A stretch of DNA of 64,000 bases from Arthrobotrys musiformis (GCA_036971715.1 JAVHJL010000002.1:4310501-4374500), one strand, 5' to 3'. Counted from the stretch's first letter, positions 13,652 through 26,010 are shown. Notes: generated by a model from the sequence alone, not told the origin. Made by a program: numbers and translations.

Positions 13652-16324
13652 TTGTGCTCGGATATTACGTTTGATGCAATTAACCAATGTAGTATAATGG
13701 ATAATGGCGGTTCCCTCACCACAGGCACGCTTACCGCCTCGATAACCCAAGCTGCGACGACGACCAGCAAACTCTACAGCACCGGTACAGCTCTCGCATC
13801 ACCAAGCGAAAATGGCGGAAACCACGGCCCCACGGTCTCTGCGACCACAATCGTTTTTTTGGTGCTGGCGTTCATCTCCGTCGCACTCCGGGTTATTGCG
13901 AGAGGTTTTATTGCACGGAGAATGCGCATTGACGATTACCTTATCCTCGTCGCCTTTGCGTTATCCTTCGGCATGTGTCTTTCGATCATCCAAGGTGTGA
14001 ACTACGGATTCGGACGCCACTCGAGTGCCATACCGTATGCCATGGCATTGGAGAAGCAAAAGTATCAATATGCGTTCACGTTGTTGTTCAATCCTGCGAT
14101 TGCTATGACAAAAGTATCGATACTGGCCTTCTACCTGCTGGTGTTTAAAGTTCAAAAGCACTTTCGGAGATTTTGCTGGATTACCATGGCGGTAGTTATA
14201 AGTGCGGGTGTCGCGCTTACTCTCTTGCTAGCGTTTCGATGCTCTCCCATCGAACTTGTTTTTGATCCAGAGTCGAATAGACAACCCTTTGAAGGTTGTA
14301 TTGGAACTGTTCGGTAAGGTCTGTCTCAGCCTCGTCACAAGGGACCATGTTGCTGACATATATTTTATAGCATATATTTTGCTTCGGCACCAGTTAATAT
14401 ACTCGAAGACCTTGCTATAATCGTCCTGCCTATTCCCGTCCTGACGTCACTCCGTCTCCCCACCCGCCAGAAAGCCATCTTGCTCGTCGTATTCAGCCTC
14501 GGATTATTTGATATTGTCGTGGGGATAATCCGCATTCACTACTTCCAATTGACGGAAACTCAAGCTCTCGACTTCGATTACAATGCGGCCTATTCATTCA
14601 TGTGGGCGGCAATCGAGGTGAACGTCGGAATCGTCTGTGCATCAATTCCAATGACCAAGCCCTTGATATCGAGGTTCTTCCCCGGTTGGCTTGGCTCGAC
14701 ATCACTATCTGAAGGTCATCGGGATAATACCCATTACGACCCCACGTTTTATAATAACAGCCCCGGAACTCCGCTGACGCCGCAAATGCCACTGGCACGC
14801 CGTGGCACAATTGGCAGCACAAGTCATAGACAATCGATCGGGGTTGCTTGGATGTCTGCTTACGGAGACTCGCAGGGTGCGGTGGGCGAGTTGGGGCATA
14901 TTGATGCCGATGGCAGGATTATATCCCCTCGAGCGAGGCGGAATGCACATCCTGCCAATCGCCTTGAGGCGGCTTTGTGGGAAGATAGTGCTATATTTAT
15001 CAAAACGCCACCTGGGACGCTGCATCGGATCGCGGAGCGGGGGCGGGAGCATAGATATGGTAGCCTTGAGAATGGTGGGAGCGGTTCTACTGCCGTCGCG
15101 CGGCCGAGTGAAGCTAGTAGTTTCATCGAGCATATCCCGACATCGTCGAAGTCTCAAACACCGCCTTGGGAAAAGCTAGAGTTAGAGGAAATCGATCCTC
15201 TGGACTCGAGTGGCATCATCCGGTCTCCTACTGCCCTGACTGGGCCTGAGGATGATAATGATATCCCGCCGTGGGAAAAGCTTGAACTCCCCGGCCTGGA
15301 TGATCCAAACCTCATGGGATTCAACGAACCGTTCAAATCCAAGTCGTCTGCGAAGTCTCCAGGAGAATCCTCGGCGAATACATACATCGAGCCGAAAAGA
15401 AAACAATCTCGCAAAGCGTCCACTTCATCAACAGGATCTTCTTCAACTCGCGCCCCATCTGGAATATTTGGGATCGGTCGCTCCCGGAGTAATACCAGAC
15501 CGGAGGGTTTGTCATTGGAGATCCCGAACAGACACAGCGGCCATATCCCTCAAATATTTGAACCGGGTTCAAGGAAAGCCAGCCAAGACACCGATGTATC
15601 CCCAACCGACAAACGACGTTCTATGAAAATGGGACCGGAACCATTACTCCCACCGCCCCCACCGGGCCTGGACACCCCACCGGACGGCTCGACACCCCAC
15701 CTCCCACCACCCACTGTCTCTTCAAAACATCGCTCAAGCTCCTCATCCGGCGAAGCCCCCCTCGGCGCGCGAAAAGAACAAATCGACATCGCAGAACTCG
15801 CAAACGAAAAACGAATAGTCGAACCGCCAGACGAAACACTAACCCCCATCGTCTACCCACCGCCCTGGGAGAGCCTCCACCTGGGAGACGTAAGCAATAA
15901 ATCGAAACCATACAATTCAACCCCATCGCCTGAAGAAAAACGTTCAAAACCCACAGCTACTCGTACGGAATCGGTGAAGAGTGCCTCATTACTGCGAGAC
16001 ACGCTTACACGGGAACAGTATGAGAAATTGGGATCGATAATAGATCCTGCTACGCCGGCTAGTGGGATCGTAACCCCTGCGTGGGCTAAGGAAGAGAATT
16101 TACGGGAGGATCAAGGTGATACGCCCCCTGCGGTAATCGGGACCAGTACCGGGTTTGCTAGAATTGGCGGAACGCCGACAAGGGAGCGGAAACTGAAAGA
16201 TTATTTCGGGGAGGAGAATATCGGGGCCTTTATGGAGATCGGACCGGGGAGGTCCTTTAGTCGCGCCGATGATGAAGACGAAGACGATGAAGAAGATGAG
16301 GGGAAGAAGAAGAAGAGATGGTAA
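13652..16324 (+). CDS. rhodopsin-domain (Pth11-like) seven-TM protein with long tail
   Basis: A fungal integral membrane protein of the rhodopsin-domain/Pth11-like group, often treated as candidate GPCRs for surface or nutrient sensing. Two exons (13652-14313, 14371-16324) give 871 residues; a second Met at 13697 would give 856 and may be the real start. Helices begin at TVSATTIVFLVLAF; family signatures are RMRIDDYLILVA, the QKYQYAFTLLFNPAIAMTKVS segment, FEGCIGTVR and the last helix ending IPMTKPLISRFFPG. From about residue 330 the protein is a 540-residue Ser/Pro-rich cytoplasmic tail containing three copies of a PPWEKLEL-type motif (near residues 485, 520 and about 725) and ending in an acidic then lysine-rich stretch. 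Ligand and signalling partner unknown. Confidence 0.88.
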
Positions 16325-17385
16325 GTACGAAGAAAGGATACAGGACTTTCTTTTTTGTTTGAAAGCAAAACGGGGGTATTATAAAAGCTAGGAAAGTCCT
16401 AAAAAGGGACAAATTTTCATTTTTATTCGACTGAATCACGAAAGCACTTTGGCTGTTTCTACAATCACTACCGACCACTTTATCCCGACTTGTGGAAGAC
16501 ATACTATGGCGTTATTTCTTTACTTTTAAATCCTCCCTCGATGGCGGGATAGTTTACTTAGAGCAATTGCTTTTGGAATTGCATTTAGCGATATCTTTTT
16601 TTGAATTATTTTGTTATGCGGTTTGGGATTTATTTTTTGTATCAGTACTATACCACTGCCTTTTGTTCAACATGATTCTCTCTTTCTTTAGCTTTTGCTT
16701 GAATCTAGAGTTTGGCTTTTTTGTTTTATATGCTCATAGCTATGGCTTTTCTCATATTATCACAATGATATTGGTATTGGTATTATACTTAGTGTTTGAT
16801 AGTTCAGCAGTGTGGTATATGTTGTAATGGCATGACGTCTATCGGTCGAAGAGTTGGAGCCCTTAGCCGGCATCTTGCCAGATCTACCTTATTTGAATTT
16901 TATAGATCCCCGGAGCTTTATGCACCCCGAACTCCGACATCTTCACACCAGCATGTTTGTGCACAAGAATCTAAAGTTGTGAAGTATATGGTGGCAACGC
17001 ACAGGGGCGTCTGATTGGTCCGCAGACTGGTGTCCTAATGTGGTATAGTGGGGTTTATGGAGCTTTCGATCCGCTTTTGGTGATATTTTATGTTCGAGGG
17101 GGTATAAAAGCCGTGGTGTAAAGTCCGAGGGTTTTGGGTTTCTATTGGGGTTTTGGGGAGTTTTTGGGTGGAGATAGGTGGAAATATGGGGGGTGTATAG
17201 GAGATCTGGTTTGGGGTGTAAATGTATATAAAGGGTAGTGTTCTGCTGGTTGGTTTGGAGGTATCAATGTAGTCTTGATTTCAGACGTTATACTGATTGT
17301 TATATCCAGCCTATCGACACACTGATATTGAATTCTCGATATAGAATATACATCCAACGTCGCTCAATTTAACAGTAACCCAAAC
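16325..17385. other. intergenic with promoter of aldo-keto reductase
   Basis: No supported gene; the AT-rich ORF at 16492-16827 is composed almost entirely of hydrophobic low-complexity residues and looks spurious. The right part has two TATA-like boxes (around 17104-17110 and 17225-17233) upstream of the reductase start codon. Confidence 0.5.
17225..17233 (+). promoter_or_regulatory. TATA-like box upstream of aldo-keto reductase
   Basis: The string TATATAAAG lies about 155 bases before the reductase start codon, a plausible distance for a fungal core promoter with a short leader. A second TATAAAAG lies at about 17103-17110. Assigned by sequence alone. Confidence 0.35.
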
Positions 17386-18667
17386 ATGTCTGACAAACCC
17401 ACAATCGCAGGACGAGAAGTCGGGGCGAAAGGTAAAACTATTTTGCCCAGATATAATATAACCATATCATATGATCTGACAAGAATGACATAGGATTTGG
17501 CCTAATGTCCTTCACCGGCCGACCCCATATAATCTCCGACCCCGAAATCTTCTCCTCTCTCAACACCGCCCTCTCCCACGGCGCCAACTTTTTCGTCTCG
17601 GGCGAGTTCTACGGCCTACGTGACCCAGAAGATAATCTACACATGCTCAACCGCTACTTCACCGCCTTTCCCTCAGCAGCGGATCAAGTAGTCTTATCCG
17701 TGAAAGCGGGTATGAACTGGACTACCCGTACGCCCGATTCCAGTCCCTCAGCATTAAGGAACTCCATTGAGAATATTTTGAAGAAGACCGGGAGGGGTAG
17801 GATTGATGTATTCTGCATCGCACGGGTGGATAAGATTACACCGCTCGAAGAGAGTTACGCGGTTGTAAAGGAGTATATTGAATCCGGGAAGATTGGGAGT
17901 TTCTGTCCGTCCGAGTGTTCTGCGGATACGATCAGGAAGGCGGTGGGGATTCTCGGGAAGGAAAATATTTCGTGCGTGGAGCTGGAGGTATCGCTCTGGG
18001 CTACTGAGGTGTTTGAGAATGGAGTGGTGGAAGTGTGTAAGGAATTCGGAATACCCATCGCGGCTTACTCGCCGCTAGGAAGGGGGTTTTTGACGGGGCA
18101 GTTTAAGAGTGTGGATGATCTTCCTGAGGGGGATTACAGAAGACATTTTGATAGGTTCAAGCCGGAGAATTTTGGGAAGAATTTGGAGTTGGTGGAGTTG
18201 GTGGAGGAGATTGCGGGGAGGAAAGGGTGCACGGTTAGTCAACTGGGGTTGGCGTGGGTGAGGCAGATTGGGGGGGTGAAGGGGGTGACAATTATTCCTA
18301 TCTTGTGAGTTACCCTACCTGGCTTACCTATTGCTTATCTTGAAAGGTTGGAAGGGAGTACAAGATATAGGGAATGTGATATCTTGGATTGGAGGACTCC
18401 CTGTTCTGTGCGACGTCGGTTGGAGGTATCATGCATCTGATATGATGTGATGTGATATTATCCATCCCTGGCGCCTGATATATGAGATATGCTAATGAGT
18501 ATATATATGGTGATAGTGGTGCGTCCAAACAAGCGCAAGTTGCCGAGAACCTGCAATCGGTGGAACTGACGGACGCCGAGATGGCCGAGATTGATGGGAT
18601 CCTCAAGAGCTTCAAACCTACTGGGGGGAGATACTTTGGCCATCTGGAGGGCATGTTGTATCAGTGA
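17386..18667 (+). CDS. Aldo-keto reductase, pyridoxal reductase type (Plr1-like)
   Basis: An NADPH-dependent aldo-keto reductase of the fission-yeast Plr1 type, which reduces pyridoxal to pyridoxine. Three exons (17386-17431, 17494-18304, 18517-18667) give 335 residues; the last intron is about 212 nt, long for this window. Landmarks: GFGLMSFTG after the first junction, GEFYG containing the catalytic Tyr, LSVKAG containing the catalytic Lys, and the FCIARVD strand where canonical enzymes have a His, as in Plr1-type proteins. The C-terminal cofactor-binding block IFGASK is split by the last intron and continues QAQVAENLQSVELT. The first exon is only 46 nt. Other aldehyde or ketone substrates are possible; the subfamily call is moderately firm. 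Confidence 0.85.
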
Positions 18668-19507
18668 ATTGGCTAGATTAGATAGACAGTGGGACTAAAG
18701 ATAGGCTGTTGTAGAACAGACGGGAAGTTCCATCGATTGAGTCAAAAAGTGTGTTGGATCTGTTGGGTTTTTTTATATATAAACACCATGTATACTTCTA
18801 CACTCCTATAAAGTATCTCTGCTAATATGCGGCTGCAGTGTGAGATATAAAATATATAAAACCCATGAATCCTGCCTGACGCAGCTGGAAGAGGCAATTG
18901 GGAATGTCTGGATAAGTCAGTCCGCACTGCTATTTTAAGCCAGAAAGGAATATACCATTCGCAGAGACTTGCTCGATTGGTGGTTGGGTGTGATATTGGC
19001 CCGTTGGAACAGCGCTAAGGACCAACTGGGGAGGGCGGACGTAGGCTTGCCGTGCAGCCGGCCCCTGTTCGTATTTCCTGTTCCTGTTCGTTCCAAGCCC
19101 GCCGGCCGTGCAAGCTTGTCACTTGTCACTTGTCACAGCACTACGGAACTGCTTTTTCTGATTGTAGGTCTGTATGGGAGAAGTCGTTTAAATACGGCTG
19201 TTGTTCCGTGATCTCGAAGTTCGGCCAACGGTGGCTTCTTTTTTTCTTTTCTTCGCTCGGCTTTCACGTATATAAATTATCCGCCCGCAGTTCGGAATAC
19301 GAGCAGTCTTTATTTATTTCTTCCAGGCTGGCTTGCATTTATCCATCTCATCCGACATCGATCCTTCCTTTATCCTTCCGCTAACTAGCTTCGGATTCCT
19401 CCACTTGTTCGCGACTTCACCTCTTCGCTTGATCGAATTCTTCGACCTGGGATACCAACTTGACCCGTCCTGCGATTCGAGGAGCATCAATTAGACTACC
19501 GACCACG
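18668..19507. other. intergenic and 5' leader of BAR-SH3 gene
   Basis: No gene seen. A TCACTTG unit is repeated at about 19116-19132, and the region just before 19508 is pyrimidine-rich as expected for a fungal promoter and leader. The leader appears to be long. Confidence 0.5.
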
Positions 19508-21394
19508 ATGCAGGCCCTACACCGGTCCGTCGGGAAGCTGATGAAGCGCTCGGCTGACGATGTTGATGTCGGAACACTCATCTCTGACGTCAGGAAGTAC
19601 GACGAACGGCTCACCAGGGTAGGTTCACACAACACCACAATCACACATATCCATCCCAACATCGCAACTTCGCTTTTCTTATATATATTTTCAAGTCTAA
19701 GGAAATAACACTAAATGGTTGATGTAATTTAGTTAATCGAAGATCTTACCAAATACCAAACCTCGATTTCCCAGATGCTCGTTCACCAGAATGCTGCCTC
19801 GAAGGAACTGGTTATACTCTACAAGGCCATCCCTCCGGAACGGGTCGCAATTGATCCGGCGCGGCTGCAGAGGATTGAGGAGTACCAGACTGTTGCGACC
19901 GAGATGAAAGAAGAGCTTAAAGGCATGGCTGAGAAGGTTAATAACGTCATCAAGCAGACCAATGCTGTGAAGGTTGGTTCTTTCGTTTCTTTATACATAA
20001 GTGTGGCGGATTTATAGATAGGTGTTAACGGTGTTTGAATAGGGTTGTCTGAAGCCGGTCAAGAAGTCGTTGGATAAACGCGAGAATTATAAGGTATATT
20101 ATCTTCCCCATATCAGAATTACTGGGAATTTATAAGGTGGATCGCTGATTTGTGGTGACTGCAGCTTGACTACGAAAGATACACTGGATCAGTAGAAACT
20201 GCACGTAAGAAGGGTGCGCGCACCGAGAGGTACATCTTCATACCACAAATTTATACCATATGTATCAAATTTAACAGATGGACACAGGGAGGTAAATGTC
20301 CAAGCCAAAGCCGAACACAACCTCGAAGACGCTACGACGAAGTACCACACCCTGGACAACCACATCCGAGTCACGGTCCCACCAATCCTGGACGCAATCG
20401 GCGTCTTCATACCCTACGTCCTCCACGCGCTCACAGAGCTCACAACCGACTTCATCGGCATAAAATACCGCTTCATCAACGACTTTGCCATCCGTCACAG
20501 TCTTGCGAACTACGATGCCTTCGAGGAAGAATGGAAGCAGGATTTCACACCGATAAAGGAACACGCCGAGCAGTTTAAGATTCTACAAAATGGAAAGGCG
20601 GTGCATAAACCTATGACATGCCCCCCATCGCCGGTTCTGGAGAAGAAGGGATTTTTGTCGAGAAGGCAGAGTAGTAAAACTGAGGAGGAAATCGGACCCT
20701 CGATCCATAGGGTGAGATCTAGCGATCCACCCCCTCCGTCGTACAGCCAGTCGACTCAACTAGACCCACCCGGCGCACGACCAATGTCTAGACAACAATC
20801 CGCTGGCAGCGGACTGGGTATCGAAGGAAAAGTTACCACAGGCCCCCCAAGACCGATATCAAGAAAATCATCAAGCGGGATCTGGGGTAAAGATAAACCT
20901 TCAGACGGATCCATCCGCCCCAGTGTGCAAAAGATACAATCTTCGACATCTATCAAAACATTCCAACCCGAAGCTTCGGCGGCTACACCGGCCAGTACGT
21001 TCGGAACAAACGGGATGAAGCTGACGACCAAACAGTCCTCGGCGTCGTTAGCCAGCGCTGCCGCTGCTATCGCGGCGAAGAAGAAAGCGCCACCGCCGCC
21101 CGTTCCGTTGAAATCTAAACCTACTCCGAAACCGAGGGAGGTTTATGTAGTCGCAATGTACGATTTTCAACCGCAGAATCAAGGGGATTTGGGGTTGAGC
21201 GAGGGGGATAGGGTCAAAGTGGTGCAGAAGACCGAAAGCGTCGAAGGTGAGAGTTTTTAGTTACCCTCATATTACGAGGCGAGATTGATATGCTAACTTG
21301 GGATTTATTAGATTGGTGGGAAGGAGAGGTTACAGAAGCCAGTGGGAGGGTCAGGAAGGGCTTCTTCCCAGCAAACTATTGTCAGCCGGAGTAA
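19508..21394 (+). CDS. BAR-SH3 protein (amphiphysin/Rvs167/Hob1-like)
   Basis: A membrane-curvature scaffold for endocytosis and cortical actin patches. Six exons (19508-19618, 19733-19972, 20043-20093, 20165-20229, 20288-21246, 21312-21394) are all in phase and give 502 residues. The N-terminal BAR coiled coil runs to about residue 260 and includes LDYERYTGSVETARKK and the conserved TVPPILDAIGVFIPYVLHAL helix. The middle is Ser/Pro-rich and contains polyproline (APPPPVP). The C-terminal SH3 starts at YVVAMYDFQPQ and ends GFFPANY, with the DWWEGEV ligand-binding Trp pair encoded across the last intron. Length is a little above budding yeast Rvs167. Fungi usually also have a second N-BAR partner (Rvs161/Hob3), which is not in this window. 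Confidence 0.9.
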
Positions 21395-21772
21395 ATTTCG
21401 TAAACCAAGAGAGTTTGTTTGATTGATCATTCCGTCGGGCTATTTTCTTGAGGGGTTAATTGAATCCTTATGGTGTATGACATGGCGTCTTAATGGGCCT
21501 TAGAGGTACTGTTAAAATTACCAACTAAAAGTTTCGATTGATATAAGTTACCTGTGAGTGTGCTTGCGTATGCGTGGATAGAGGATAAGGCCTAGTTGGC
21601 ATGACACTGGTGAAACATAGGATAGGCCTGGTATCGTACCCAGACCGCACAAAGAGTGACCGGATAGGCCTGTGAATTTGGGAGTTTGTATGGTCCTGGA
21701 ACGTAAGACGCATTGTGATATATTAAAAGCTATATACAATGGATTTTGTGTTTCGAGATCGACCCGCGAGCC
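21395..21772. other. short convergent intergenic region
   Basis: Tail-to-tail spacer between the BAR-SH3 gene (+) and the APH-like gene (-). AT-rich, no ORF of interest; it should hold both 3' UTRs. Confidence 0.5.
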
Positions 21773-23131
21773 TCACACAGGCCGATAGGACCGCTCGGGC
21801 CACCGATCTATAATAGGCGGCTCACCTGCTTTTGTTAACCCAAGCTCGATACTTCGGAGACGGTCCCCAGAGTACCAGTCTTTAGCGGCGTCTTCCGCAT
21901 GATTGATAGCTTCAGCTTGTACAGCCCGGTTGCAATCCGACGCTGTTAGAACAAACAAATCCCACAACTGCGAGCCCAAGCTATCCATCGGCTCATCATC
22001 GGAGTCTGGATTCATCGAGGCGCGATCAAAAACGGCAGGATACCACCCGGCGTGATCCCAATTAATAATCCATAGATCACCACTGTTGTCGCGGATTAGA
22101 TTCCGCGGTTTGAGATCATAGTGGGTGAACACAAGTGGTAGGTGTTCCGATACGCTTATCGGGCCATTCTTAACTGCCCACTCCATCTGCTCTGCGGTCA
22201 TATCGGATCTACGCCGTACACGCCGCTTAATTCTCCTTCCGCGATGGGGAACATATCCCCACCAGAAATTGACTATCCGGGCTAAATCGGTCCCCATAGT
22301 GGCGTCCTTTGTTATGCCGTATGTTGTGTCGTCGCCTAGAAACTTATTTCCCTTGTAAAATTCGCGACTGTCGATACCTCCAGCGTATTTTCCTATTTTC
22401 CGGTGCATGGTCTCCAACATATCACGCAGTTGGAGGGCTAGCCTTTTTATCTCCTCGGCATCGATGCGGGACATCGGCCCACGGATGAGTTCGTCGAGGG
22501 ATTCACCGCCAGGGATGTATGGGGAAATACACATTGTGTAGGGCCACCACTCCGGTGGTGACAGGAGTTCGCAGGTCCGTACGACCGGCGGTGTTCGTAC
22601 ACCGAGACTTCGGGCGAGGTCCACCGCTGCTTTGTAATCTTTGACCACGGTTGGGTTGAAATATGAAGAGCACCATCTAAGTGCGTGGGCTGTATAACCC
22701 GGCGATATGCGTGTTTGGGCGTACAGGAAGGTCTTTTCTAATGCGTCAGCTTCTATTCTTTTGGAGTTCGGGGTTGTTTCTTCGGCTTTGGGATTGGGTT
22801 TGTAGTTGTATTTTAGTTCGAGTTCGTGGACTAATTTGACGAACTGCTTCGACGAGTAGTAGGTTAGGTTCTTTGAAGATTCCAAGATTGCTTCGTCATC
22901 CGGGTCGGGCTTGGGCTCGTTGGCTGTGGTTGTTTCGGACGGGGCTGCTGCCTCTGTCTTACTGCCAGACTCCCCAGAGGGGGTAGTCTTGGGTTGCAGA
23001 CGCGGCGCACGCCTGCTCGCATAGGGGAGTGGTTCTACATGGTCTTGTGCCCAGAGCTCATAAAGAGCGGCTGGTGCAATAAAAATCCAATAAATGAACC
23101 GATAAATCAAGATGAGAAATCCCAAGAACAT
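21773..23131 (-). CDS. Membrane-anchored APH-like (aminoglycoside phosphotransferase-fold) kinase
   Basis: An intronless 452-residue protein of the APH/choline-kinase-like fold, common and mostly uncharacterised in Pezizomycotina. Residues 4-26 form a hydrophobic N-terminal anchor, followed by a charged, disordered linker to about residue 85. The catalytic loop reads HYDLKPRN (Asp339, Asn344), matching the HxDxxxxN signature. The metal-binding block is INWDHAG with Asp359 where many members have IDWE. FNPTVVKDYKAAVDLAR resembles the N-lobe Lys region (VVKDY), and a conserved PYIPGGESLDEL follows. It is not an antibiotic-resistance gene by context; small-molecule or protein substrates are unknown. 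The Met start immediately precedes the anchor and there is no earlier in-frame alternative. Confidence 0.75.
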   Translation of the reverse strand: MFLGFLILIYRFIYWIFIAPAALYELWAQDHVEPLPYASRRAPRLQPKTTPSGESGSKTEAAAPSETTTANEPKPDPDDEAILESSKNLTYYSSKQFVKLVHELELKYNYKPNPKAEETTPNSKRIEADALEKTFLYAQTRISPGYTAHALRWCSSYFNPTVVKDYKAAVDLARSLGVRTPPVVRTCELLSPPEWWPYTMCISPYIPGGESLDELIRGPMSRIDAEEIKRLALQLRDMLETMHRKIGKYAGGIDSREFYKGNKFLGDDTTYGITKDATMGTDLARIVNFWWGYVPHRGRRIKRRVRRRSDMTAEQMEWAVKNGPISVSEHLPLVFTHYDLKPRNLIRDNSGDLWIINWDHAGWYPAVFDRASMNPDSDDEPMDSLGSQLWDLFVLTASDCNRAVQAEAINHAEDAAKDWYSGDRLRSIELGLTKAGEPPIIDRWPERSYRPV

Positions 23132-23283
23132 TTTGTCTTCTGTGTCAATAGAGCTCCATGAAGTTTCGTTTATGTGTATAATGAAAGCTATATTCGATTG
23201 GTGGGGGTAAGACCAAGAACCAAGGGAGGCGGAAAAGGATTAAATCTACTCGGCTAAAGAAATTCTACATTTATGTGTAAATC

Positions 23284-23310
23284 TTTTTTTTTTTTTTTTT
23301 TTTTTTTTTT
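23284..23310. repeat. poly-T tract upstream of APH-like gene
   Basis: A run of 27 T just upstream of the APH-like gene and immediately downstream of the small ORF at 23328-23726. It could be the poly(A) tail relic of a retroposed minus-strand sequence, but this is speculation. Confidence 0.7.
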
Positions 23311-23327
23311 CCTCCGTCTCTAGGGAT

Positions 23328-23726
23328 TTAATCTTTGGTCGGATATGAGTATGAGGCGATCGAGATCTGCGGGAGGTGGTTAGAGGCATATGTTCGAATT
23401 GACGGTATAGTTACCTTGTCTATGCCCACGTGTGAAAATATAGATCTATAGACACCATACTCCATGGTGAATTTATAGTAAAAAGCTAGCATATGGGCCT
23501 CAAGGGGGTCGGCAGGCTCGAAGATATCCTGGTATGCGTTCTGTAGGAGGTGGGCATTGTTTATATTATAGTCTGCGGGGTGTTGTTTTTGTTTGAAATT
23601 CTTTTTGGGAGTCGTAACCAGCCTCGGAACTGGAAAGCCTGTGCTCGACACTGCATATATAACTGTGCATGAAGGGGGATAGTATATCGATACTATAACA
23701 AGTCGACTATGCATCTGCCCAAGCAA
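23328..23726 (-). CDS. hypothetical protein, possible gene fragment
   Basis: A 132-residue ORF that I do not recognise. The middle part (around QNAYQDIFEPADPLEAH) has a normal, protein-like composition, whereas both ends look less convincing. A good internal intron is visible: donor GTAACT after the GIDK codons and a CTAAC branch followed by a CAG 48 nt later; because 48 is a multiple of three, the frame stays open either way. It lies between the APH-like gene and a 2.3-kb empty region, with a poly-T run just beyond its stop. Could be a small gene, an exon of a larger decayed gene, or chance. Confidence 0.25.
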   Translation of the reverse strand: MLGQMHSRLVIVSIYYPPSCTVIYAVSSTGFPVPRLVTTPKKNFKQKQHPADYNINNAHLLQNAYQDIFEPADPLEAHMLAFYYKFTMEYGVYRSIFSHVGIDKVTIPSIRTYASNHLPQISIASYSYPTKD

Positions 23727-26010
23727 ACGCCTTTCGTAAGACCATTGTAAATGAATATCTTAGAGGTTTTTTTTGAAGATGATTCGCAATTTATTGATAA
23801 TTCATTTATATTTGAAACCGCAGCTGCAGTTGTGGTACGTCCTTAAGCCTCACTTGGAGAGCAGAGCCCGAGTGCGACTCGTCGTGCATTATGTCTTTGT
23901 TCACCCCTGCGAAATATTTGCAACCGCTCGCTAGAGCCTGACATACCCGCAAGACATTCGGGACGACAAAATGCAACATCATTGTTTAAATTTAAAGTTA
24001 TAAACGAAACTTATAAGTATAAAGCGTTCTGGTGTTATATTTTGGATAAATTTGTGGCCTTATCTATTTTCACTTTTGAAAGAGTGAAGTTGTGTTAACT
24101 TGGCTGTCCCTGGCCTCTCGCCAATCATTGAGTCGATGTCTGGATCCAGCTTCAAAAGCAAATTTGGTCCACTGCACTGGCCACCAGCACTGGCCACCAG
24201 CAGTCAACGCACGAGTTATTCCTTCGCGAAGATTTAAACTGCAAGAAGGAAGGTATCTCCCGATATCGCGGCCCTAATCCTAGCATCCTCGTAACGATGC
24301 ACGAATATATTATGCGGGCCGGGCATCGCGGCCTCGGGGTTAAAGTACGTCGATTTCAAGTCTCTAGCGGTGAATTATCAAATCTTGCAGAGTGATACAG
24401 CTCTAGGACGATAGCGATAAGGTAGAATCAAATTATTGACCAACGGGTATGTAACATGAATGTTAAACGGAGAAAGACGATAGTCTTCTATGCCTATTTG
24501 GACCAAACTACCTTAGATTATTATGTAAGTGTAGCATATTTTGGTGTTTGATGCACTTGATATTGTGGGTTCCGAAGGACTGACTGAACTGATGCCATAT
24601 AGCCCATGTTATGGGCATTTGAGACGTCATGGCGACGCCACAGAGCTCACGAACGACGTGCATACTTCGGTATGTAATCATGTCCGAATTGTCTCAGGGT
24701 GATCATGTCTGCCTTTCGGGGAAGTGAAATGGCTTGCATGGCTTAGGCATATATGCGCATAGTGAATTGCCAATCACGGGATAAAAGTTGTGCACGTTCG
24801 AGGAGGAGGAGGTATGGGTTTTGTATGTCCGTGCTACGGTGAAATATCTTTTGGCTACGAGCCTACCATAGAATTTCTTGTCCCGGCACCCGCTGGATTC
24901 CGATGAGGTACGGAGAGAGGCTTCATCGCAAGTGGATGGGCATGTGGGGTATTTTGAGTTAGCGCAAGCCGCTTGTCAGGCTAGCCGAGTCGGGCATCGA
25001 AATGCGGGTCGGGAGGTGCGATTTCGTTCCGTGCGCCTGTTTTTGAAGCTTATTCTATGGCTTTTTGGACCTTCTCCAATGGAAATTGCGTTCTACTGTG
25101 TTATAATTGTTGCTGGCTCCACAATCGTAGCGCACTAGATTTAAAGACGTCTAGGCGACGTTGCAAGACTCCCAGCCATTGATCCACTTTGACAATTGTC
25201 AGACCGAATGGAGGCTTTACGAAGTGGATTCTCTATGGTCTCGAGCGGGCCTTTTCGTCCCTTCATCCTTTTCTCTTATATAAGATCTTGTTTTTCTTTT
25301 TGAAATGGAGCTACGAGGATGGAAGGTTGTTCGTTTGGCAAGTCTAGCTAACCTTTTTTGAGGTGGACCTTGACGGTGCGGAACGTCAGTTACAAGCGAG
25401 AATTAGCAGGCGTGGAAAGAAGTACTAGCGGCAATCTCGAGCGCCTGGGTCTTCGTGCTACGGAAGGGATTGGAAGCTTCTTGATTTGGGACCGAAAGTT
25501 TGAGATTTGATGGAGGATCTTAAATATTTCGCCGGCGTCCGTAGATCGTATTGGCTACCGGCTGGATCAACTTCCGGCTACTGTATGTCCACGGGCACAT
25601 GTGGGGGATTAGGATGTAATCTACAAGTTGGTTGGGAAGGGGATACCGGATCAATGTCGGTGGGGAATAAGAAATATTAATCAACGGAGAGAAAGGAGTT
25701 AGGATCAATGGTGATGTTGAAGTTATGCCTCTACGGGTCTAGATCGGCCACATTACAGGGACTTGGAGTCGATCCAGCGGGCACCCCTTGGTGGATACCA
25801 TTGAGGAGCAGGCTGTGCGGGATTGTGTCGTTCATTTCACTTACCTGACAGCTGTGGAAGGTTATGTCTTTGGGTACTTTCCTCTTCTTATCAATTTTGA
25901 TAGTGCTCGAAGATGTATAAATTGAACAAGAAGCCCCGGGGGTTTTTTTGGAAACAGATTGCCATTCGCTTTGCTATGAGTCTTTATTTCTGTAATAGCA
26001 CTGGGTCAAG
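23727..26010. other. gene-free stretch upstream of the esterase
   Basis: No supported gene in 2.3 kb. A short direct repeat, two units of TGGCCACCAGCAC-type sequence, lies at about 24178-24204. The ORF at 24878-25138 has no recognisable features. The right end contains the esterase promoter. Confidence 0.5.

Noticed and set aside
21773..23131. Antibiotic-resistance aminoglycoside phosphotransferase
   Set aside because: Only the fold is shared; the protein is membrane-anchored, fungal in style and intronless like many APH-fold relatives with unknown substrates.
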